64,000 nt of DNA, from NCBI RefSeq assembly GCF_000284315.1, contig NC_017094.1, forward strand, positions 651,486 to 715,485, given 5' to 3'. The notes beneath the pieces were generated by a model. That model saw only the letters and a list, made by a program, of their open reading frames with translations. It had not been told where the DNA came from and did not search any database. Made by a program: the position numbers and the translations under genes. Shown here piece after piece: positions 52,967 through 63,327 of this stretch. The DNA comes from Leptospirillum ferrooxidans C2-3. Its GTDB lineage: Bacteria > Nitrospirota > Leptospirillia > Leptospirillales > Leptospirillaceae. The first letter of the stretch is position 1. Each line of letters starts with the position of its first letter.

Positions 52967-54376
52967 ATGACACCAAAAGAAGTTCTTGAATTTGCAAAAA
53001 AGAACAATGTACAGATTATCGATTACCGCTTTACGGATCTTTTTGGTGCATGGCAGCACATTTCGACATCGCTCCATGAACTGTCCGAGGAAAGTTTTGT
53101 TGAGGGGAAGGGGTTTGACGGCTCCAGCATTCGTGGTTTTCAGGCAATCAACGAATCCGATATGCTTCTGATTCCTGACCCAGCTTCCGCTTTTATGGAT
53201 CCCTATACTCAAGTTCCTACTCTGGTTTTAATCTGTAATATCAAGGATCCTATTACTGGAGAGTCCTACTCCAGGGATCCCCGTTTGATCGCCCAAAAAG
53301 CAGAGTCCTACCTCAAGAAAGTCGCCGATGTTTCTTATTGGGGTCCCGAAGCCGAATTTTTTGTGTTTGATGACGTCAAGTTTGGTCAGGGTTCAAATTA
53401 CGCTCATTATTCCGTCGATTCTTCCGAGGCGATCTGGAATACTGATCGGGACGAAATGCCAAACCTTGGGTATAAAATCCGCCACAAGGAAGGTTATTTC
53501 CCTGTATCTCCAAATGATACGCTCCAGGATCTGCGTTCTGAAATGATTCTGACGATGGAAAAGTTGGGAATTCGTACAGAAGTGCATCATCACGAAGTGG
53601 CAACAGCAGGTCAGTGCGAGATTGATATGCGTTATGACACATTGACCAAGATGGCTGATAATGTGATGAAGTATAAGTATGTTGTCCGAAACACCTCTTT
53701 AAAATATGGCAAGTCCGCCACTTTCATGCCAAAGCCCCTTTTTCAGGATAATGGCTCTGGTATGCACTGCCATCAGAGTTTATGGAAGGGTGGAAAAAAC
53801 CTTTTCTTCGGAAAAGGTGGTTATGCAGATCTATCCGAGATGGCTATTCACTACATCGGTGGTCTTCTGCATCACGCCCCTGCCTTGTTGGCCTTTATTG
53901 CTCCAACAACGAATTCTTACAAAAGATTGGTTCCAGGTTATGAAGCTCCCATTAACCTTGCCTATTCAAAGCGGAATCGCTCTGCCTGCATTCGTATCCC
54001 GATGTATTCGAAAAGTGAGAAAGCAAAGCGAATCGAATTCAGGACTCCGGATCCTAGCGCAAATCCCTACATTGCGTTTTCAGCCATGTTGATGGCAGGC
54101 CTTGATGGAATAGAGCGAAAGCTTGTTCCGCCAGCCCCACTCGACAAGGATATCTACGAAATGTCAGACCGGGAAAGAAAGAAGATCAAACAAATGCCCG
54201 GAAGTCTTGAAGGAGCTCTGGATGCTTTGGAGAAAGATCATGACTTCCTCCTCAAGGGCGGTGTCTTTACCAAGGACATGATTGAAGTGTGGGTTGCAGA
54301 GAAGCGAAGAAGAGATGTCGATCAGGTTCGCCTTCGTCCGCATCCACATGAGTTTTTCCTGTATTATGACATCTAG
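52967..54376 (+). CDS. glnA: Glutamine synthetase, type I
   Basis: A 469-residue GS. Active-site features: [20 protein letters not shown] near residues 48-67, the ATP/glutamate segment [24 protein letters not shown], and [14 protein letters not shown]. The tyrosine region DKDIYEMS corresponds to the adenylylation site of GSI-beta enzymes, so control by GlnE is likely. It makes glutamine from glutamate and ammonia. Transcription is likely from the promoter at 52788 with a hairpin leader; a clear terminator follows at 54419. Confidence 0.96.
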   Translation: MTPKEVLEFAKKNNVQIIDYRFTDLFGAWQHISTSLHELSEESFVEGKGFDGSSIRGFQAINESDMLLIPDPASAFMDPYTQVPTLVLICNIKDPITGESYSRDPRLIAQKAESYLKKVADVSYWGPEAEFFVFDDVKFGQGSNYAHYSVDSSEAIWNTDRDEMPNLGYKIRHKEGYFPVSPNDTLQDLRSEMILTMEKLGIRTEVHHHEVATAGQCEIDMRYDTLTKMADNVMKYKYVVRNTSLKYGKSATFMPKPLFQDNGSGMHCHQSLWKGGKNLFFGKGGYADLSEMAIHYIGGLLHHAPALLAFIAPTTNSYKRLVPGYEAPINLAYSKRNRSACIRIPMYSKSEKAKRIEFRTPDPSANPYIAFSAMLMAGLDGIERKLVPPAPLDKDIYEMSDRERKKIKQMPGSLEGALDALEKDHDFLLKGGVFTKDMIEVWVAEKRRRDVDQVRLRPHPHEFFLYYDI

Positions 54377-54418
54377 GTTCTCTCTGGCTGTTCTGTTGTA
54401 AAATCTATATATCCTGTT

Positions 54419-54448
54419 GGCCCGAAGGGATTCCTTCGGGCCTTTTTT
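54419..54448 (+). terminator. Rho-independent terminator after glnA
   Basis: GGCCCGAAGG and CCTTCGGGCC form a perfect 10-bp stem with a GATT loop, followed by TTTTTT. It separates glnA from the NifA-like gene. Confidence 0.92.
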
Positions 54449-54510
54449 CTTCCACCATTTTTTCCATCTGTGTGCATCTATAGCGGACCTTTTCGATCAG
54501 AAAGGGCTTT

Positions 54511-56133
54511 ATGGAATCCGAACACCAAATTATCCAAGAGCTAACGACCTTGTTTTCCATCAGTCAGGAGCTTGCAAGTTGTCCTGATCTGGATGTTGCC
54601 CTTGTCAAAATTCTTGGCATCCTGGACCAAAACCTTGGACTTCACAGGAGCTCGATTCTCCTTTTGAAAGGGGAGTCTGATGAGCTGTCAACAGAGATTG
54701 CTCACGGACTTTCTGAAGAAGAGAAGGAAAGGGGTCGTTTTAAAAAAGGGGAAGGTATTACTGGAATGGTTCTTGAAAGTGGGGAGCCGGTCATTGTTCC
54801 AGATATCTCGCTTGAACCCCGGTTTTTAAACAGAACTGGTTCAAGACTATCAAAAAAGGAAAAGACAGCCTTTATTGCTGTTCCTCTGATCTTTCAGGGG
54901 AGAAAGCTTGGTGTCCTTTCTGCAGATAGAAGTGCTTCGGGTGGAAAAGAAAGTCTGGAGGAGGATGTCCGCTTATTGACCACAATAAGCTCCATCATGG
55001 CTCAGGCGGTTCTTTTGAGACATAATTTTGATGATGAAAAACGACGGTTGCAAGATGAAACCAGCAGGCTCGAACATGCCTTGAAACATAGATATACGAT
55101 TTCAGGCTGGATTGGCCGATCTAAGCTTGTTGCCCAAATTGCCGAGAGTGTTCATCAAGTGGCAGCAAGCAGGGCAACTGTCTTGATCCTTGGAGAAAGT
55201 GGAACCGGTAAGGAGGTAATTGCAAAAGCGATTCACTTCAATAGTCCCAGAAACAAAATGCCATTTATTCAAATCAACTGTGCTGCAATTCCGGAAACTC
55301 TTCTTGAAAGCGAATTGTTTGGACATGAGAAAGGGGCTTTTACTGGGGCGAGCCTGTCGAGACCTGGAAGGTTTGAGGCTGCGAATGAAGGAACGATATT
55401 TCTTGATGAAATCGGGGAGATCCCACCGTCCGTCCAGGTAAAGCTTTTGAGAGTTCTCCAGGAACGTGTTGTTGAAAGAATTGGGTCCAATAGACCTATC
55501 CCTATTGATGTCCGGATCGTTGCGGCAACGAACCGCAATCTGGACCAGGAAGTCAGGATGAACCGGTTCAGGGAAGATCTATACTATCGTCTGAATGTCA
55601 TTCCCATCTATCTTCCTCCATTAAGACATCGGAAGGAAGATATTCCCCTGTTGCTTGAGCACTTCCGATCCAGATTCATTGAGGAGAATGGAAGGGATGT
55701 CCGGATTGCTTCTGATGCGATTGACGTGTTTATGGAATATGATTGGCCAGGAAATGTACGTGAGCTTGAAAACATTGTTGAGAGGCTCGTTGTCATGGCC
55801 AGAAAAGACATTATAACGGCGGATGATGTGGTCCAGACTCTTGCTCTTTTTCCGGTTCATTCGAGTGGTGTTCCATCGGTTGAGTCGAGTGGTAATATTT
55901 CTACCCCAACGACAACGGGGCGGGAACCGGCTGCTCCATCAAGGGGAGCCAGTGTCCATGAAATCAACACAGATCTGCCGGATACGATTCGGGAGATTGA
56001 GCGGGAGCGGATTATCAAGGCTCTGGAGCGTTCAGGAGGTGTGAAGACCCGAGCAGCCCTTGCTCTTGGTATTACAACGAGGCAACTGGTTTATCGGATG
56101 GAAAAGTATGGAATAAGAGGAGAAGGAATTTGA
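54511..56133 (+). CDS. NifA-like sigma-54 activator (GAF-AAA-HTH)
   Basis: A 540-residue protein. An N-terminal GAF domain (about 20-175) has the typical [19 protein letters not shown]. The central AAA+ domain has GESGTGKE near residue 228, GAFTGA, and [10 protein letters not shown]. The C-terminal HTH is preceded by a Thr/Pro-rich linker and reads [20 protein letters not shown], as in NifA. NifA activates nif genes; it lies here beside glnA. The Cys motif between AAA and linker of the oxygen-sensitive NifA class is not visible. It could alternatively be another GAF-EBP. Its last codons form a perfect inverted repeat (56106-56151). Confidence 0.85.
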   Translation: MESEHQIIQELTTLFSISQELASCPDLDVALVKILGILDQNLGLHRSSILLLKGESDELSTEIAHGLSEEEKERGRFKKGEGITGMVLESGEPVIVPDISLEPRFLNRTGSRLSKKEKTAFIAVPLIFQGRKLGVLSADRSASGGKESLEEDVRLLTTISSIMAQAVLLRHNFDDEKRRLQDETSRLEHALKHRYTISGWIGRSKLVAQIAESVHQVAASRATVLILGESGTGKEVIAKAIHFNSPRNKMPFIQINCAAIPETLLESELFGHEKGAFTGASLSRPGRFEAANEGTIFLDEIGEIPPSVQVKLLRVLQERVVERIGSNRPIPIDVRIVAATNRNLDQEVRMNRFREDLYYRLNVIPIYLPPLRHRKEDIPLLLEHFRSRFIEENGRDVRIASDAIDVFMEYDWPGNVRELENIVERLVVMARKDIITADDVVQTLALFPVHSSGVPSVESSGNISTPTTTGREPAAPSRGASVHEINTDLPDTIREIERERIIKALERSGGVKTRAALALGITTRQLVYRMEKYGIRGEGI

Positions 56134-56151
56134 TCTCCTCTTATTCCATAC
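56106..56151. repeat. Perfect 18-bp inverted repeat at the end of the NifA-like gene
   Basis: GTATGGAATAAGAGGAGA (56106-56123) is followed by a 10-base loop and its exact reverse complement (56134-56151). The left arm encodes residues near the C-terminus, the loop carries the last residues and the stop, and the right arm lies in the spacer before aspS. It would be a strong hairpin but has no T-run. It separates two converging genes and may act as a bidirectional transcription barrier. Confidence 0.75.
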
Positions 56152-56160
56152 AGATTTGAG

Positions 56161-57927
56161 CTAGTCTTTGGAGGTTAGTCGGATGCCTAGATCTCTCAGT
56201 TGGGAAAGGCTGACATCCGAAGGAGCATTCGTCATCAGACAAGACCCCTTCTGCGTTTTGGGGAAAGCGATGACGTCCCTGATTGAGCTGGCTCCGGCAA
56301 GCAGCATGATGAGGCGATCAAGTCCCAGCGCCATGCCGAGATGTGGAGGAGCCCCGTAGGTCAATGCGTCGAGTAAAAAGCCAAATTTTTGAAGAGCTTC
56401 TTCCTTTTCAATCTTGAGGAGGTTCAAAACCGTTTCCTGAACGGTTCGTTCATGGATCCTCTGACTTCCACCGCCAAGCTCTGTTCCATTTAAAACCAGA
56501 TCATAGGCATTTGAGCGAACGGAAAGCGGATCGGTCATCAGTTTTTCAAGATCATCGAAATGAGGCGATGTGAAAGGATGATGTAAGGCATCCAGCCGGT
56601 TTTCTTCATCATTCCACTCAAACATCGGGAAGTCGACGACCCATAGAAGTGAAAAGTGATCTGGATGGCGAAGGTTCAGGCGATCTCCGATGTGGAGCCG
56701 AAGTTGTCCCATGATCTTCTGCGCCTTGCTTCTTGTATCAGCGATAAACAGGAGCAGGTCACCGGATTCAGCCTCAAGGCTGTTGATAATGGCTTTCTGC
56801 GTGGCTTCAGGAAAAAATTTGGCGATTGGGCTTGATAATTCACCGGATTCCCACTTCATCCACGCAAGTCCGCTGGCTCCCTGGGAAATTGTCCATTGTG
56901 TGAGGGTGTCCATCTCTTTTCGGGATAAGGACGCGCCTCCAGGGTAACGGATTCCAATGACTGAGCCATCCTTTTTTTCGAGAACGTCGAGGAAGACCTT
57001 AAACGTGCTTCCAGCGACATGCTCATCTAGCCGCACCAGCTTGAGATCAAACCTGAGGTCCGGTTTGTCTGTTCCATAATGGTCCATGGCCTCCTGATAC
57101 GTGAGACGCATGAAGGGTTTTTGCGGAATGTGATGCGTAAATTGTGCAAAGAGTGCTGCTACCATCTTTTCCATTTCGGATAGAAAATGATCGACAGTCA
57201 GAAAAGATGCTTCAATATCAACTTGAGTGAATTCAGGCTGACGGTCAGAGCGCAAGTCCTCATCCCTGAAACAACGAGCGATTTGGTAGTATTTTTCTAC
57301 TCCTCCCACCATTAAAAGCTGCTTGAAAAGTTGAGGAGATTGGGGCAGGGCATAGAAAGAACCTTTTTCAAGCCTGGATGGGACAAGAAAATCTCTGGCT
57401 CCTTCCGGAGTGGACTTTGTCAGAATAGGGGTTTCTATTTCCCAAAAACCTTGAGAAACCAGATGATTCCTTAAAAAGTGGGTCACTTCGCTTCGAAGTT
57501 TCATGTTGCGGCGCAGTTCCGGCCTTCTCATGTCAAGATATCGATAAGTGAGTCGGAGTGTTTCAGAGATCTCTGTCCGGTCATCGATGGGAAAAGGGGG
57601 TGTGGGGGATGTATTGAGAACGGTTATGGTGGCTGTCCTGATTTCAAGACTCCCTGTAGGAAGTGCTGAATTCTCTGTTCCTTCAGGTCTTTTTTCGATA
57701 GTTCCATGAACGGAAACGACCCATTCATCCCGCATTGATTTTGCTGCTTCTATCAGATGGGGGTTTTTCTCGGTATCAATCACCACCTGGGCGAGGCCAG
57801 ATCGATCCCTTAAGTCAAAAAACAGGAGAGAACCATGATCCCTGACGGTTTGTACCCAACCTGAAAGTGTTGTCATTGACCCTATAGGAAGGGTAACAAT
57901 ATCGATAATGGGGTGCGATCGAACCAT
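56161..57927 (-). CDS. aspS: Aspartyl-tRNA synthetase
   Basis: A 588-residue class II synthetase. An anticodon OB domain (VTLPIGSMTTLSGWVQTVRDHG) and RYLDMRRPELRRNM precede motif 2, ARCFRDEDLRSDRQPEFTQVD. The bacterial GAD insert follows, with motif 3 GLALGLDRLIMLLAG near the C-terminus. The length is that of bacterial AspRS. Whether it is discriminating or AspGlnRS-like for Asn-tRNA cannot be decided by eye. It is the last gene of the guaB-guaA-rluB-aspS run, 30 bases after the rluB end. Confidence 0.95.
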   Translation of the reverse strand: MVRSHPIIDIVTLPIGSMTTLSGWVQTVRDHGSLLFFDLRDRSGLAQVVIDTEKNPHLIEAAKSMRDEWVVSVHGTIEKRPEGTENSALPTGSLEIRTATITVLNTSPTPPFPIDDRTEISETLRLTYRYLDMRRPELRRNMKLRSEVTHFLRNHLVSQGFWEIETPILTKSTPEGARDFLVPSRLEKGSFYALPQSPQLFKQLLMVGGVEKYYQIARCFRDEDLRSDRQPEFTQVDIEASFLTVDHFLSEMEKMVAALFAQFTHHIPQKPFMRLTYQEAMDHYGTDKPDLRFDLKLVRLDEHVAGSTFKVFLDVLEKKDGSVIGIRYPGGASLSRKEMDTLTQWTISQGASGLAWMKWESGELSSPIAKFFPEATQKAIINSLEAESGDLLLFIADTRSKAQKIMGQLRLHIGDRLNLRHPDHFSLLWVVDFPMFEWNDEENRLDALHHPFTSPHFDDLEKLMTDPLSVRSNAYDLVLNGTELGGGSQRIHERTVQETVLNLLKIEKEEALQKFGFLLDALTYGAPPHLGMALGLDRLIMLLAGASSIRDVIAFPKTQKGSCLMTNAPSDVSLSQLRDLGIRLTSKD

Positions 57928-57957
57928 GAATTCTTCCTCTTTTTCGTAATAGATCTG

Positions 57958-60234
57958 TTAAGAGCGCCTTGTTTTGGGTTTGCCATTTCTTGACGGCCCC
58001 GAACCTTGTCCTGGGCGTCGGGTTGGCCGGCTGCTTGGATTATGGGGGCGAGTTCTTTCGCCACTTCCCTGAGACGAGTTTTGTCGTTCCCTTGAGGAAT
58101 CTCCAGAAAAGGCATGGCCAGACTCTCTTGGCCTGTCGGAGCGGTCCCTGGACTGGAAGCGATCCCCTGAAGGCCTGTCTTGTCGATCGGAGAAGGATCT
58201 CTTCGGGCGGTCGGAATCGAATCGTCCTGCAGAAGGTGCGTGACCAGATTCTCTTGGCCTGTCGGAGCGGTCCCTGGACTGGAAGCGATCCCCTGAAGGC
58301 CTGTCTTGTCGATCGGAGAAGGATCTCTTCGGGCGGTCGGAATCGAATCGTCCTGCAGAAGGTGCGTGACCAGACTCTCTTGGTCTGTCGGAGCGGTCCC
58401 TGGACTGGAAGCGATCCACTGAGGGCCTGTCTTGTCGATCGGAGAAGGATCTCTTCGGGCGGTCGGAATCGAAGCGTCCCGCGGAAGGCGAATGTCCGGT
58501 ATCTCTTGGTCTGTCGGAGCGGTCCCTGGATTGGAAGCGATCCCCTGAAGGCCTGTCTTGTCGATCGGAGAAGGATCTCTTTGGGCGGTCGGAGTCAAAT
58601 CGTCCTGCAGAAGGTGCGTGACCAGACTCTCTTGGCCTGTCGGAGCGGTCCCTGGACTGGAAGCGATCCCCTGAAGGCCTGTCTTGTCGATCGGAGAAGG
58701 ATCTCTTTGGGCGGTCGGAGTCAAATCGTCCTGCAGAAGGTGCGTGACCAGACTCTCTTGGCCTGTCGGAGCGGTCCCTGGACTGGAAGCGATCCCCTGA
58801 AGGCCTGTCTTGTCGATCGGAGAAGGATCTCTTCGGGCGGTCGGAATCGAAGCGTCCCGCGGAAGGCGAATGTCCGGTATCTCTTGGTCTGTCAGAGCGG
58901 TCCCTGGACTGGAAGCGATCCCCTGAAGGCCTGTCTTGTCGATCGGAGAAGGATCTCTTCGGGCGGTCGGAGTCAAATCGTCCTGCAGAAGGTGCGTGAC
59001 CAGATTCTCTTGGCCTGTCAGAGCGGTCCCTGGACTGGAAGCGATCCCCTGAAGGCCTGTCTTGTCGATCGGAGAAGGATCTCTTCGGGCGGCCGGAATC
59101 GAAGCGTCCCGCGGAAGGCGAATGTCCGGTATCTCTTGGCCTGTCGGAGCGGTCCCAGGACTGGAAGCGATCCCCTGAGGGCCTGTCTTGTCGATCGGAA
59201 AAGGACCTCTGGTAAGATCTATTTTCGTTCGTATCGGATGTGATTTCTCCAGACCGCTCATAAGACTCTTTTTTTGCCAATAACGGATCTTCTATTTCAA
59301 CAATTCCGGGATTTGCTGAAGTCTTTTTCTTTTGATCCACAAATTGCCTTGAGTGATTTGAATGTTCTGACGAGAAATCAACCTTTCTTTGTTGTGTAGG
59401 AAATCTGGAAGGGTTCCCTTGTGTGTTCTTTTGAGGATAAGTCCCTTCCGGCGTTAAAAGCTGTTTGATTTCATCGGGGGAAACAACCCTGAATTCACCT
59501 GGGTCAAGACCCTTGAGATCGAGATTCCCGAACGAAATGCGGGTAAGTTTCAGAACAAAATAATTAAATGTTTCAAAAATCCGTCGGACTTCTCTATTTC
59601 GTCCTTCTGTGAGAGTAATCCGATACCAGGCATTCGTCTCAGTTGTCCGTTCGTGTTCGACTTCAATCGGTGCAACAGGGTGTCCGTCAAGGCGCACTTT
59701 CCCAAGCCGGATGAGGTCGAGGTGTCTCGGGTCGACGCCTCCTTGTATTTTGACCAGATAGGTTCTGGGAATCGCAAACCTTGGATGGAGAATTCGTTGG
59801 GACAAATCTCCGTTGTTCGTCAGGAGCAGTACCCCCTCGGTTTGAAAATCAAGCCTGCCGATATGTAAAAGTGGAGATATGTTCGGAAAGAAGTCCTTGA
59901 GTGTTGGCTTTCCGTCTGGATCAAATACAGCTGAGATGACCCCCTTGGGTTTGTAGAATAGAAACAGAAATGTTTCCTTTTCCCTTGGAAGAACTCTCCC
60001 CTCAACGACGACAACATCCCTTTCTGGATCGACTTTTGTTCCTGGAGTTGTTTCTACTTTCCCATTAACGGTAACAAGTCCTCCGGCAATCAGTTCTTCT
60101 GCGTTTCTTCTGGAAGTGATTCCACGGTGAGCCAAAAGCTTTTGCAGTCTGACCTCTCCCGATAAGCTTGTCGGATATTCGCTGTCATTTTTTCCATTAT
60201 TGTTGTTTATTTGGTAATCATCCTGATCAGGCAT
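57958..60234 (-). CDS. rluB: RluB-family pseudouridine synthase with long repeat tail
   Basis: A 758-residue protein. Residues about 25-85 form the S4 domain (RLQKLLAHRGITSRRNAEELI). A pseudouridine synthase core follows with YKPKGVISA, catalytic Asp in GRLDFQTEGVLLLTNNGD, and RTYLVKIQGG. Family enzymes are about 240-300 residues. The remaining 450 residues are a low-complexity Arg/Ser/Asp tail containing nine 42-residue repeats (SDRQDRPSGDRFQSRDRSDR-type) and an RS/GS-rich end. It modifies a uridine of 23S rRNA near position 2605. The basic/acidic tail probably adds RNA affinity. Overlapping frames across the repeats are not genes. Confidence 0.88.
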   Translation of the reverse strand: MPDQDDYQINNNNGKNDSEYPTSLSGEVRLQKLLAHRGITSRRNAEELIAGGLVTVNGKVETTPGTKVDPERDVVVVEGRVLPREKETFLFLFYKPKGVISAVFDPDGKPTLKDFFPNISPLLHIGRLDFQTEGVLLLTNNGDLSQRILHPRFAIPRTYLVKIQGGVDPRHLDLIRLGKVRLDGHPVAPIEVEHERTTETNAWYRITLTEGRNREVRRIFETFNYFVLKLTRISFGNLDLKGLDPGEFRVVSPDEIKQLLTPEGTYPQKNTQGNPSRFPTQQRKVDFSSEHSNHSRQFVDQKKKTSANPGIVEIEDPLLAKKESYERSGEITSDTNENRSYQRSFSDRQDRPSGDRFQSWDRSDRPRDTGHSPSAGRFDSGRPKRSFSDRQDRPSGDRFQSRDRSDRPRESGHAPSAGRFDSDRPKRSFSDRQDRPSGDRFQSRDRSDRPRDTGHSPSAGRFDSDRPKRSFSDRQDRPSGDRFQSRDRSDRPRESGHAPSAGRFDSDRPKRSFSDRQDRPSGDRFQSRDRSDRPRESGHAPSAGRFDSDRPKRSFSDRQDRPSGDRFQSRDRSDRPRDTGHSPSAGRFDSDRPKRSFSDRQDRPSVDRFQSRDRSDRPRESGHAPSAGRFDSDRPKRSFSDRQDRPSGDRFQSRDRSDRPRESGHAPSAGRFDSDRPKRSFSDRQDRPSGDRFQSRDRSDRPRESGHAFSGDSSRERQNSSQGSGERTRPHNPSSRPTRRPGQGSGPSRNGKPKTRRS
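58108..59208 (-). repeat. Tandem array of nine 126-bp units within rluB
   Basis: Anchor copies of TGTCTTGTCGATCGG recur exactly every 126 bases at 58176, 58302, 58428, 58554, 58680, 58806, 58932, 59058 and 59184. Each unit encodes 42 residues starting RSFSDRQ. Units carry one of two endings, RESGHAPSAG (A) or RDTGHSPSAG (B), in the N-to-C order B-A-B-A-A-B-A-A-A. Unit 7 differs by a Gly to Val. The last unit is truncated. The multiple-of-three length keeps frames open on both strands. Confidence 0.95.
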
Positions 60235-60249
60235 GGTGTTTTAACCGTT

Positions 60250-61800
60250 CTATTCCCATTCAATCGTGCTGGGAGGTTTGGGGGATATATCGTGAACGAC
60301 TCGGTTAATTCCCCTGACCTCTGAAATGATCCGATGGGAAATCCGGATGAGGACATTATGGGGAATTTCTCCAATATCGGCTGTCATGCCGTCGACACTT
60401 GTGACTGTCCGCACGGCAATCGCATTCTCATAAGTTCTTTGATCGCCCATGACTCCAACAGAGTGAACAGGAAGAAGAACTGCAAAATATTGCCAAAGAG
60501 ATTGCCCGGTGTCTGTACCATCAAGTTCTTCACGGACGATACGGTCGGCTTCGCGAACCATTCGGATGCGATCCGTGGTGATGGATCCAAGGATCCGGAT
60601 GGCAAGCCCCGGACCAGGGAAAGGTTGTCGATGAACAAAATGGTCTGGTAATCCCAACTCTTTACCGATGATGCGTACTTCATCCTTAAAAAGCTCTCTT
60701 AGGGGCTCAACGAGAGAAAAAGGCATTCTTTTGGGAAGACCTCCCACGTTATGGTGACTTTTGATTACGCTGGACGAGCCCTTACTGGATACACTTTCGA
60801 TGACATCAGGATAGAGCGTACCTTGAGCGAGATATTTCGGCATTCCCAACTGCTTGGCTTCTTTTTGGAAAACATGAATAAAGGTTCGACCAATGATTTT
60901 TCTTTTGCGTTCAGGATCCTTCACCCCAGCGAGTCGTTTTAGAAATAACTCGGAGCTGTGGGAAACCACCAAAGGGAGTTTCAAGGATTGTAGATCCCTG
61001 ACAATGGATTGTGTTTCTCCTGCTCGCATGAGCCCATTGTCAACGTAAACCGCGGTGAATTGCTTTCCTACCGCCCTATGGCAAAGAAGGGCTGTTACCG
61101 TTGAATCAATTCCGCCTGAAAGGGCACAGATGAGAGAATCCTTTTTCACCGAATTTCGGATTTCTTCAACTTTTCGATCGATATAACCGGTAAGTGACCA
61201 GTTGGGCTCTATTCCAGCGATATCCTTCAGAAATGTCTGAATAAATTTGATGCCACTTCTTGTTTGTGTCACTTCAGGATGAAACTGAACTCCAAATAAT
61301 TTTGCTTTGGGATTCTCCATGGCGGCATAAGGAGTTGTCTTTGTATGTCCTGCCCCGGAAAAACCTGGGGGAAGGTCAATAATACTGTCACCATGGCTCA
61401 TCAGGACCGGATCTCCATCAGGAAATACCGTCCATAAGGGAGAAATGGTTTTTTCACGGTAAAAACCTGTCACTCCGTATTCCCTAATATCGGCAGGAAC
61501 AACCTTGCCACCAAGAGTCTTGGCCATGATCTGCATCCCATAACAGATGCCAAGAACAGGGATCCCAAGCTTGAACAGATCCGGGTTTATGGAAGGTGCG
61601 TCCTGTTCAAAAACAGAGGATGGACCGCCTGAAAGAATAATGGCAAGAGGGGCTTTTTCTTTGACTTGGTCAATGGATGTCGAAAAGGGATGGATTTCGG
61701 AATAGATTCCTAATTCCCTGACTCTTCGTGCAATATTTTGAGTCAGTTGGGATCCAAAGTCCAAGATAACTACAGGCCGGGGTATTGAGAGATTATTCAA
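60250..61800 (-). CDS. guaA: GMP synthase (glutamine-hydrolysing)
   Basis: A 516-residue enzyme with an N-terminal amidotransferase (VVILDFGSQLTQNIARRVREL; nucleophile motif VLGICYGMQ; QFHPEVTQT) and a C-terminal ATP pyrophosphatase (CALSGGIDSTVTALL; RQPFPGPGLAIRILG). It converts XMP to GMP. The TTG at 61800 has GGAG 9-12 bases upstream; an earlier TTG at 61806 is too close to that site. It follows guaB 60 bases downstream. Confidence 0.95.
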   Translation of the reverse strand: MNNLSIPRPVVILDFGSQLTQNIARRVRELGIYSEIHPFSTSIDQVKEKAPLAIILSGGPSSVFEQDAPSINPDLFKLGIPVLGICYGMQIMAKTLGGKVVPADIREYGVTGFYREKTISPLWTVFPDGDPVLMSHGDSIIDLPPGFSGAGHTKTTPYAAMENPKAKLFGVQFHPEVTQTRSGIKFIQTFLKDIAGIEPNWSLTGYIDRKVEEIRNSVKKDSLICALSGGIDSTVTALLCHRAVGKQFTAVYVDNGLMRAGETQSIVRDLQSLKLPLVVSHSSELFLKRLAGVKDPERKRKIIGRTFIHVFQKEAKQLGMPKYLAQGTLYPDVIESVSSKGSSSVIKSHHNVGGLPKRMPFSLVEPLRELFKDEVRIIGKELGLPDHFVHRQPFPGPGLAIRILGSITTDRIRMVREADRIVREELDGTDTGQSLWQYFAVLLPVHSVGVMGDQRTYENAIAVRTVTSVDGMTADIGEIPHNVLIRISHRIISEVRGINRVVHDISPKPPSTIEWE

Positions 61801-61860
61801 TTGCAAATTCTCCGATTAAAGGCGGGAAAACTAATCTTTTGGATGGAAAGAGATGGAAAA

Positions 61861-63327
61861 TCAGCTTTCGTCCCATTCCCGGCGGTAGTTGGGGGCTTCT
61901 TTGGTAACGATAACATCGTGAACGTGACTCTCCCTTAGACCGGAGGAGGAGATTCTGATGAAATAGGCTTTTTCCTGAAGTTCCGGAATCGTTTTGCAAC
62001 CGCAATAACCCATACCGGATCTGAGGCCACCTGCTAGCTGGTAGACCATATCGGCGAGCTTCCCCTTATGAGGCACCCGTCCCTCGATACCTTCTGGGAC
62101 AAGTTTCTTTGCTCCGGCCTGCCCGTATCTATCGGCTCCTCCCCGTTCCATCGCACCGATGGAGCCCATTCCACGATAGGTTTTATACGATCTGCCCTGA
62201 AAGAGAACCGTTTCGCCAGGAGACTCTTCTGTTCCCGCAAAAAGGGAGCCAAGCATGACGGCAGTTGCTCCTGCCGCAAGGGCTTTTGTGATATCACCGG
62301 AGTATTTGATACCACCGTCGGCAATAATGGGGACTTTATGTTTTTTTGCAATTTTGCTGACATTGGAGATGGCTGTTAGCTGTGGAACGCCTGCTCCGGC
62401 AACAATTCGTGTTGTGCAAATGGATCCCGGACCAACTCCGACCTTAAGAACATTAGCGCCAGCTTTAATCAATGTTTCAGCTGCTTCTCCAGTAGCGATG
62501 TTGCCGGCCATGATTGGAAGATCAGGATGATTTTTACGAATTTCACGGATCATTTCAACAACAGCTTTCGAATGGCCATGTGCGGTATCGATGACCAGAA
62601 TGTCAACTTGTGCTTTTACCAGAAGGGCTGCTCGTTCTACTGCCGATGCTCCGACTCCCACGGCTGCACCGACGACCAATCGACCTTTTGAGTCTTTTGC
62701 AGAATTGGGGTATTTGATCTTTTTCTCAATGTCCTTGATGGTGATCAATCCCTGAAGGTGACCATCTTCATCGACAACGGGAAGCTTTTCAATGTGATGA
62801 TGCTGGAAAAGTTCTTTTGCCGAATCGAGAGTTGTTCCGACCGGGACTGTGACAAGGTTCTTGCTGGTCATGACCTCAGAAATCTTTTTGGTAGAGCCGG
62901 TTTCAAATCTCAGGTCCCGATTGGTGACAATGCCAACAAGCTTCCTGTTTTTGATCACAGGGATGCCGGATATTCTAAAAGTGCTCATGATCCCGAAGGC
63001 TTCCCCGACGGTTTGGTCAGGGCCAATCGTGATGGGATCGGTGATCATGCCGGATTCAGACTTTTTGACTTTATCTACTTCATGGGCTTGGTCTTCAGCG
63101 GACATTGCCCGATGAATGATCCCCATTCCGCCTTCGCGTGCAAGGGCTATAGCCATTCGGGCTTCGGTCACCGTGTCCATCGCAGCTGACAAGACGGGCA
63201 GGTTAAGAGTGATCCCAGGTACGATTGTAACCGTTGTATCAACGTCGCCTGGCATATACTCTGAATATTGTGGGACGAGAATAACATCATCGAAGGTTAG
63301 ACCAGTCGGGACGGGTTCTTGAAGCAT
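61861..63327 (-). CDS. guaB: IMP dehydrogenase
   Basis: A 488-residue TIM-barrel enzyme with two CBS domains inserted at about residues 95-210 ([30 protein letters not shown]). The catalytic loop [18 protein letters not shown] contains the active-site Cys. [17 protein letters not shown] and [10 protein letters not shown] are also typical. It oxidises IMP to XMP. It is the first gene of the minus-strand operon guaB-guaA-rluB-aspS. Confidence 0.95.
   Translation of the reverse strand: MLQEPVPTGLTFDDVILVPQYSEYMPGDVDTTVTIVPGITLNLPVLSAAMDTVTEARMAIALAREGGMGIIHRAMSAEDQAHEVDKVKKSESGMITDPITIGPDQTVGEAFGIMSTFRISGIPVIKNRKLVGIVTNRDLRFETGSTKKISEVMTSKNLVTVPVGTTLDSAKELFQHHHIEKLPVVDEDGHLQGLITIKDIEKKIKYPNSAKDSKGRLVVGAAVGVGASAVERAALLVKAQVDILVIDTAHGHSKAVVEMIREIRKNHPDLPIMAGNIATGEAAETLIKAGANVLKVGVGPGSICTTRIVAGAGVPQLTAISNVSKIAKKHKVPIIADGGIKYSGDITKALAAGATAVMLGSLFAGTEESPGETVLFQGRSYKTYRGMGSIGAMERGGADRYGQAGAKKLVPEGIEGRVPHKGKLADMVYQLAGGLRSGMGYCGCKTIPELQEKAYFIRISSSGLRESHVHDVIVTKEAPNYRREWDES

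Noticed and set aside
54377-54410. sigma-54-like TGGCTG...TTGT sequence after glnA
   Set aside because: The invariant -12 GC is GT, and the glnA terminator lies between it and the NifA-like gene.
57990-59230. The rluB repeats as a CRISPR array
   Set aside because: Units are contiguous 126-bp coding repeats without unique spacers and remain in frame with rluB.
57969-59243. Plus-strand frame of 424 residues across the same array
   Set aside because: It is the antisense reading of the same repeats; Arg/Cys/Ser-rich composition is artefactual and no ribosome site is visible.
57882-59261. Long minus-strand frame of 459 residues rich in Pro, Thr and Gly repeats
   Set aside because: It is a second frame of the 126-bp rluB array. 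The multiple-of-three period keeps it open. It has no family or credible N-terminus and overlaps rluB entirely and the aspS 5' end.
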